NCBI GenBank assembly: GCA_021774625.1 | Contig: JAJFIV010000027.1 | Location: 124,001 to 188,000, forward strand | Length of the DNA: 64,000 bases | From: Alphaproteobacteria bacterium | GTDB taxonomy: Bacteria > Pseudomonadota > Alphaproteobacteria > Sphingomonadales > JAKSBY01 | Reading direction: 5' to 3' | Shown here: piece by piece, positions 59,650 to 64,000 of the stretch | Layout of the letters: each line of letters begins with the position of its first letter | Numbering within the stretch: the stretch's first letter is position 1 | Translations under genes and position numbers: made by a program | Notes under the pieces: model-generated | The model's database searches: none | What the model was told of the DNA's origin: nothing | Seen by the model: only the letters and a program-made list of their open reading frames with translations

Positions 59650-60373
59650 ATTCCCGCCAAAAACAGCAATGGTCCTTGCGGCCGGGCTTGGTCTGCGTAT
59701 GCGCCCGGTTACCGAAAGCATCCCCAAGGCTCTGGTGTCGGTTGCCGGCAGGACGCTGATCGACCGCACCCTGGACCGGCTTCATGAAGCCGGTATCGAA
59801 AAAGTCGTGGTTAATGTTCATTATCTTGCCGATATGCTGGAAGCTCATCTCGAAAAGCGGAAAACGCCAGAAGAAATCATCCTTTCCGATGAGCGGGATC
59901 AACTTCTGGAGACCGGCGGCGGCATCCGGAAAGCCCTGCCGTTACTCGGGGACGAGCCGTTTTTCGCCATCAACTGCGATATCATCTGGCAGGACAATTA
60001 CAAAAATACCCTGCGCCGTCTGGCCAGCCGCTGGTCCGATGGCTCTATGGATGCGCTGCTGCTGATGATCCCGACCATCCGGGCGGCGGGTTATGACGGC
60101 AATGGCGATTATCAGATTGAACAGGGCGGCCGCCTTGTGCGGCGGAAACCGCAGACAATTGCGCCCTATCTTTTCGGCGGCGTGCAAATACTGCATCCCA
60201 GGCTGTTTGAAGGATGCGGCGGGGATTCCTTTTCCCTGAACCGTCTTTATGACCGGGCGCAGCAAGGCGGGCGGCTGTTCGGTCTGCGCCATGAAGGACG
60301 CTGGATGCATGTGGGGACGCCCGCCCATATTGAGGAAGCCGAACAGATTTTGCAGCCGGGGAAACGCGTATAA
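59633..60373 (+). CDS. murU: N-acetylmuramate alpha-1-phosphate uridylyltransferase (MurU-like)
   Basis: A 246-residue nucleotidyltransferase with the sugar-phosphate-uridylyltransferase signature MVLAAGLGLRMRPVTESIPKALV, NVHYLADMLEAHL, LETGGGIRKALPLL, and a product-side HVGTPAHIEEAEQ. It acts after AmgK in peptidoglycan sugar recycling, making UDP-MurNAc. ATG at 59633 overlaps the amgK end by 17 bp; the frame extends upstream in amgK without homology. Its stop and the addB start share one base (TAATG). Confidence 0.88.
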   Translation: MARPPEFPPKTAMVLAAGLGLRMRPVTESIPKALVSVAGRTLIDRTLDRLHEAGIEKVVVNVHYLADMLEAHLEKRKTPEEIILSDERDQLLETGGGIRKALPLLGDEPFFAINCDIIWQDNYKNTLRRLASRWSDGSMDALLLMIPTIRAAGYDGNGDYQIEQGGRLVRRKPQTIAPYLFGGVQILHPRLFEGCGGDSFSLNRLYDRAQQGGRLFGLRHEGRWMHVGTPAHIEEAEQILQPGKRV

Positions 60374-63348
60374 TGCGCCCTCATGTCTATACCCTGCCGG
60401 CGGGCCTTTCCTTTATCGATATCCTGGCATCCGGGCTTTTGACGTCTTACGGCCGGGACCGGCTTGCCCTGGGCGATGTGCGCATCCTTCTGCCCACCCG
60501 CCGGTCCGTTCGCGCCCTGCGCGGCGCATTTTTACGCTTGAGCGGCGGCGAGGCCATGATCCTGCCAGCCATGCAGGCTATCGGCGATGTGGACGAGGAA
60601 GAAATGACCCTTGGCGGATCAATGAGGGATACTCTGACCGACGACCCGGCGCTTTTGCCGGCCATTGCGGAAACCCGCAGACAGTTTATCCTGACCCGGC
60701 TGATCCAGACCTGGTGCCGCAAAAGGGGGGTGGGCTCGAACAGCCTCTCCCAGGCAATGATGCTGGCAAAATCGCTGGCGCGGTTTCTTGATCAGGCGGA
60801 AACCGCCGAAGCCGGGTTTAACCGGTTGAAAGAGCTGGTGCCCGAGGATTATGCGGCGCACTGGCAGATCACCCTCGAATTTCTTGATATTGTCGGCATC
60901 CACTGGCCAGCCATTTTAAAGGCTGAGGGCTTTGTGGGTCCGGCAGAACGCCGGGTAAAGCTGCTGCGGCGTCTGGCGGTGCATTTAAAGGACCATCCGC
61001 CACAGGGTCCGGTTATTGCCGCGGGCTCGACAGGCTCCATCCCCGCCACGGGCGATCTTTTGAAAACCATCGCCCGTCTTCCGAACGGACAGGTGATTCT
61101 GCCGGGTCTTGATATTGAATGCGATGAGGCCAGTTGGGACGCGCTCGGCGAAACCCATCCGCAATATGCCATGAAACGACTTTTAGACCGCATCGGGATG
61201 GGGCGCGGCGAAGTGGATATCTGGCCGCTTTGCAGTGAGAAGGACGCGGCATCTGACTACCCCCGGGAACGCTGCCGGGCGATCGCGGAAGCCTTGCGGC
61301 CTGCGGAACAGCTTGCCGCCTGGTGCGGCATGAAATTCAATGCCGGAAAAAGCTTTGAAAATCTGTCCTGGATTGATTGCCAGAACCGCCATGAAGAGGC
61401 CGGCGTGGTTGCGCTGATTATGCGCCAGGCGCTGGAAACGCCGGGTCAAACCGCGGCCCTGGTGACAGCGGACCGCACCCTTGCCCGCTGGGTGACAGCG
61501 GAACTTGCGCGCTGGGATATCCGGATTGATGATTCCGCCGGCCAGCCTTTGGCAAACACGCCGCCCGCCGTTTATCTGCGGCTTTTGGCGGATGCGGTGG
61601 CGAGCCGGTTTGCGCCAGTTCCGTTCCTGGCTTTTCTCAAACATCCGCTGTGTTCGGGCGGGATGGAAAAGCCGGCGTTCCGCCGTCTGGTCAGAAAACT
61701 GGAGCGGGATATTTACCGGGGGCCACGGCCGGCGGGCGGGCTGCAGGCGCTGGAAAAAATCATCCGGGCCGATCCGGAAATAAAGCAACGGCTGAGGCCG
61801 TTCCTGTCCGTTATTACAGAACTGAAAAAACTGGAGCGGCTGTTTTCGGGCAGGGAAAGCCTGTTTCGCGATCTTCTGACAACGCATATAGAGGCCGCGG
61901 AGGCGCTGGCCGGGACCGGGACCCTGTGGCAGGGCCCGGCCGGTGATATGCTGGCGGTCCTGATTGCCGAGGCCGGTGATCACAGCGCTGTGCTTCCAAA
62001 GATGGAAAGTGCCGCTTATCCCGGTTTTTTTGATGCTTTCCTGGCGGGCCAGGTGGTGCGGCCAGCCTATTCCCAGCATAGCCGGCTTTTTATCTGGGGA
62101 ACGCTGGAGGCCCGGCTGCAACAGGCCGATGTGATGATCCTGGGCGGGCTGAATGAAGGCTCCTGGCCGCCGGAAGCCCCCGCCGACCCGTGGATGAGCC
62201 AGCCCATGCGCAAGGCTTTCGGGGTGCCGTCGGCGGACTGGCGCATCGGACAATCGGCCCATGATTTTGTTGCCGCCCTGGGCGCCCCCCGGGTGTTTCT
62301 GACAAGAGCGGAAAAAATCGACGGCACCCCCACGGTGAAAAGCCGCTGGCTCAGCCGCATCGCCGCCCTGACCGGTCTGAAGCCCCATCAAGGGCGGGGC
62401 GGACCCTGGCGCACATGGTTTGCAAGCCTTGACCAGCCGCAAAATGTCCGCCCGGCGCGCCCACCCGCCCCCCGTCCGCCTTTGGCGGCCCGGCCAAAAA
62501 TATTGTCTGTCACCGGGGTGGAACTGTGGATGCGCGATCCCTATGCCCTTTACGCCCGCGATGTGTTGAGGCTGAAGGCGCTTGATCCCATTGATGCAGA
62601 GCCCGGCGCAGCGGATCGCGGCAATTTCATCCATGAGGCCCTGGAAGAATTTGTCAAAAGGGATGTGAAACCGGATCAGCCCGATGCCCTGACGCAATTA
62701 TTGGCCCTTGGGAAACAGGCTTTTGGCGAGGCCCTGACGCGGCCCGCTGTCTGGTCCTTTTGGTGGCCGCGTTTTGTAAGGATTGCCGAAGATTTTATCG
62801 CAGAGGAACACAAGAGACGGGCCAGGGGAATATTTCCGGTCGCTACGGAAGTTAAGGCTAAATTGGATTTGCCGGGAACGCCTGTTCCGTTCCGGCTGAC
62901 CGCCACCGCCGACCGCATTGACCGGCTTCAGAACGGGGCGCTTGATATTATCGATTACAAGACGGGCGGGCTGCCGACAGCAAAACAGATCGCGGCGGGC
63001 TATGCGCCACAATTGCCGCTGGAAGGATTTTTAGCAGAAAGAGGCGCTTTTCAGACTATTAAAGCTGCGCCGGTCAAGGCCCTGAATTTCTGGCAGCTGA
63101 AAGGGGCCGATCCGGTTAAAAGAATCATGCCGATAAAAGATGTGGAGGAAAAAATTGCGGCGGCCGAGGACGGGCTTAGAAAACTGATCGCCGTCTTCAG
63201 CAAGCCCGAAACCCCCTATCTGTCACAGCCCAGGCCAGCCTTTGCGGGCTATGGCGATTATGATCATCTGGCGCGGGTGCGGGAGTGGCTGAGCGCAGAG
63301 GATAATGACAGCGCGGGCGATCCGGAGGACGATCCATGGACCGTATGA
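60373..63348 (+). CDS. addB: double-strand break repair protein AddB
   Basis: The nuclease-bearing subunit of the AddAB helicase-nuclease that processes double-strand ends for RecA loading. The 991-residue protein has an inactivated helicase-like N-terminal part (LLPTRRSVRALRGAFLRL) and a C-terminal PD-(D/E)xK nuclease domain with DRGNFIHEALEEFV and DIIDYKTGGLPTAKQ. This is the alphaproteobacterial AddB type. It overlaps murU by 1 bp and addA by 13 bp. Confidence 0.95.
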   Translation: MRPHVYTLPAGLSFIDILASGLLTSYGRDRLALGDVRILLPTRRSVRALRGAFLRLSGGEAMILPAMQAIGDVDEEEMTLGGSMRDTLTDDPALLPAIAETRRQFILTRLIQTWCRKRGVGSNSLSQAMMLAKSLARFLDQAETAEAGFNRLKELVPEDYAAHWQITLEFLDIVGIHWPAILKAEGFVGPAERRVKLLRRLAVHLKDHPPQGPVIAAGSTGSIPATGDLLKTIARLPNGQVILPGLDIECDEASWDALGETHPQYAMKRLLDRIGMGRGEVDIWPLCSEKDAASDYPRERCRAIAEALRPAEQLAAWCGMKFNAGKSFENLSWIDCQNRHEEAGVVALIMRQALETPGQTAALVTADRTLARWVTAELARWDIRIDDSAGQPLANTPPAVYLRLLADAVASRFAPVPFLAFLKHPLCSGGMEKPAFRRLVRKLERDIYRGPRPAGGLQALEKIIRADPEIKQRLRPFLSVITELKKLERLFSGRESLFRDLLTTHIEAAEALAGTGTLWQGPAGDMLAVLIAEAGDHSAVLPKMESAAYPGFFDAFLAGQVVRPAYSQHSRLFIWGTLEARLQQADVMILGGLNEGSWPPEAPADPWMSQPMRKAFGVPSADWRIGQSAHDFVAALGAPRVFLTRAEKIDGTPTVKSRWLSRIAALTGLKPHQGRGGPWRTWFASLDQPQNVRPARPPAPRPPLAARPKILSVTGVELWMRDPYALYARDVLRLKALDPIDAEPGAADRGNFIHEALEEFVKRDVKPDQPDALTQLLALGKQAFGEALTRPAVWSFWWPRFVRIAEDFIAEEHKRRARGIFPVATEVKAKLDLPGTPVPFRLTATADRIDRLQNGALDIIDYKTGGLPTAKQIAAGYAPQLPLEGFLAERGAFQTIKAAPVKALNFWQLKGADPVKRIMPIKDVEEKIAAAEDGLRKLIAVFSKPETPYLSQPRPAFAGYGDYDHLARVREWLSAEDNDSAGDPEDDPWTV

Positions 63349-64000
63349 CGCCGGAACAGGAGCGGGCAACCGACCCCGCCGCCAGTGTCTGGGTCGGGGC
63401 TTCAGCCGGGACCGGCAAAACCCATGTGCTGACGGCGAGGGTGCTGCGCATGATGCTGACCGGGACCGAGCCCGGCCGCATCCTGTGTCTTACCTTCACC
63501 AAAGCGGCGGCGGCGGAAATGGCCAACCGCATCCACGAAGTGCTGGCGGAGTGGGTGCGGCTTGGAGATGAGAAACTGGCCAATTCCATCCGTGCCCGCA
63601 CCGGCGAAAAAGCCGATGGCGGCATGCTGGAGCGGGCGCGGCAGCTTTTTGGTCATGTGCTGGACCTTCACGCCGGTTTGCAGATCCAGACCATTCATGC
63701 TTTCTGTCAGTCGCTGCTGGGACGCTTTCCTCTGGAGGCCGGGCTGAACCCCCATTTTGAAGCCATGGATGAGGGCGCCGCAAAGGAATATTTGCAAACG
63801 GCAATGGAAACGCTTTTGGCGGAGGCCATGACCGGAAAAAACGCTGCCCTGCAACAGGCCGTGGGCCATGTGGCGACGCGGTTGACGGAACAATCCTTTC
63901 AGGATCTGATGCAGGCGGTCATCCGCGAACGCGGCCTGATCCAGAAACTGCGTACCCGTTACAGAACCGCGGAGGGCATTGTAAAGGCGGTCCGGGGCGC
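63336..64000 (+). CDS. addA: double-strand break repair helicase AddA, N-terminal part (truncated by window edge)
   Basis: The open frame runs off the right edge; 221 residues are visible. They match the UvrD/Rep-type helicase start of AddA: Walker A GASAGTGKTHVLTARVLRM at about residues 21-29, CLTFTKAAAAEMANRI (motif Ia) and QTIHAFCQSLLGRFPLEAGL. ATG at 63336 follows GGAGG by seven bases, making the start secure. It overlaps addB by 13 bp, as expected for subunits of one complex. Confidence 0.95.
   Translation, partial: MDRMTPEQERATDPAASVWVGASAGTGKTHVLTARVLRMMLTGTEPGRILCLTFTKAAAAEMANRIHEVLAEWVRLGDEKLANSIRARTGEKADGGMLERARQLFGHVLDLHAGLQIQTIHAFCQSLLGRFPLEAGLNPHFEAMDEGAAKEYLQTAMETLLAEAMTGKNAALQQAVGHVATRLTEQSFQDLMQAVIRERGLIQKLRTRYRTAEGIVKAVRG

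Noticed and set aside
61183-62697. 504-codon open frame antisense to addB, and similar long frames antisense to gyrB (33532-34935) and divL (56634-57923)
   Set aside because: Each lies wholly opposite a clear conserved gene and shows low-complexity, unrecognisable translation.

Overview
This window is a continuous stretch of chromosomal core genome from an alphaproteobacterium. The evidence is a Ros/MucR regulator, a PhrR/PraR-type XRE regulator, the ahcY-divL-tsaE-amgK-murU-addB-addA order, AddAB instead of RecBCD, the rpsT-dnaA neighbourhood, GANTC (CcrM-type) sites before dnaA, and many GTG/TTG starts. The order within the class cannot be fixed from sequence alone; an early-branching group such as Kordiimonadales/Emcibacterales or Rhodospirillales is a guess. 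There are no rRNA or tRNA genes, CRISPR arrays, insertion sequences or phage genes that I can support.

Layout. 1-7347: the tail of a mucR gene, fur, an acyltransferase, then a tight miaB-phoH-ybeY-corC-lnt operon (tRNA modification, RNA maturation, envelope). 7486-9995: phrR/praR-like regulator, metK, trmB. 9992-19310: a translation/transcription operon rimP-nusA-ylxR-infB-rbfA-truB-rpsO-pnp, with a promoter and terminator-like leader before rimP and a hairpin before pnp. 19399-27052: an oxidoreductase, then on the minus strand ubiE-ubiB-coaBC-dut-moeB-SH3 protein, with mutM divergent from ubiE. 27143-35328: enoyl-CoA hydratase, rpsT, and dnaA-dnaN-recF-gyrB. 35354-41896: polA and a 55-residue zinc-finger protein on the minus strand, a lone ABC ATPase, nadB and a tandem universal stress protein behind a promoter that looks FNR/FixK-dependent. 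42027-47510: a membrane-anchored glutamate-synthase-like flavoenzyme and, convergent to it, a ddl / alpha-beta hydrolase / membrane MurF-like cassette. 47646-54017: a LEA-type lipoprotein, a CoA isomerase-like protein, a periplasmic metallo-beta-lactamase-fold protein, an S9 peptidase, a flavin reductase-like protein and an orphan peptide-binding lipoprotein. 54152-64000: ahcY, divL, tsaE, amgK, murU, addB and the start of addA, nearly all overlapping.

The most interesting signals are: (1) an 18-bp palindrome placed one base upstream of the -35 hexamer of both metK and ahcY, 46 kb apart, implying one S-adenosyl-methionine-cycle repressor; (2) a DivL-type kinase with tyrosine at the phospho-acceptor position; (3) the ddl-hydrolase-membrane MurF cassette, which looks like a self-contained D-Ala-D-Ala ligation module at the membrane outside any dcw cluster; (4) a class II FNR-type promoter before the stress protein; (5) a possible frame-shifted small membrane gene with a near-perfect Shine-Dalgarno; and (6) three consecutive inverted repeats between ubiE and mutM. 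The rest is ordinary, well conserved housekeeping DNA.
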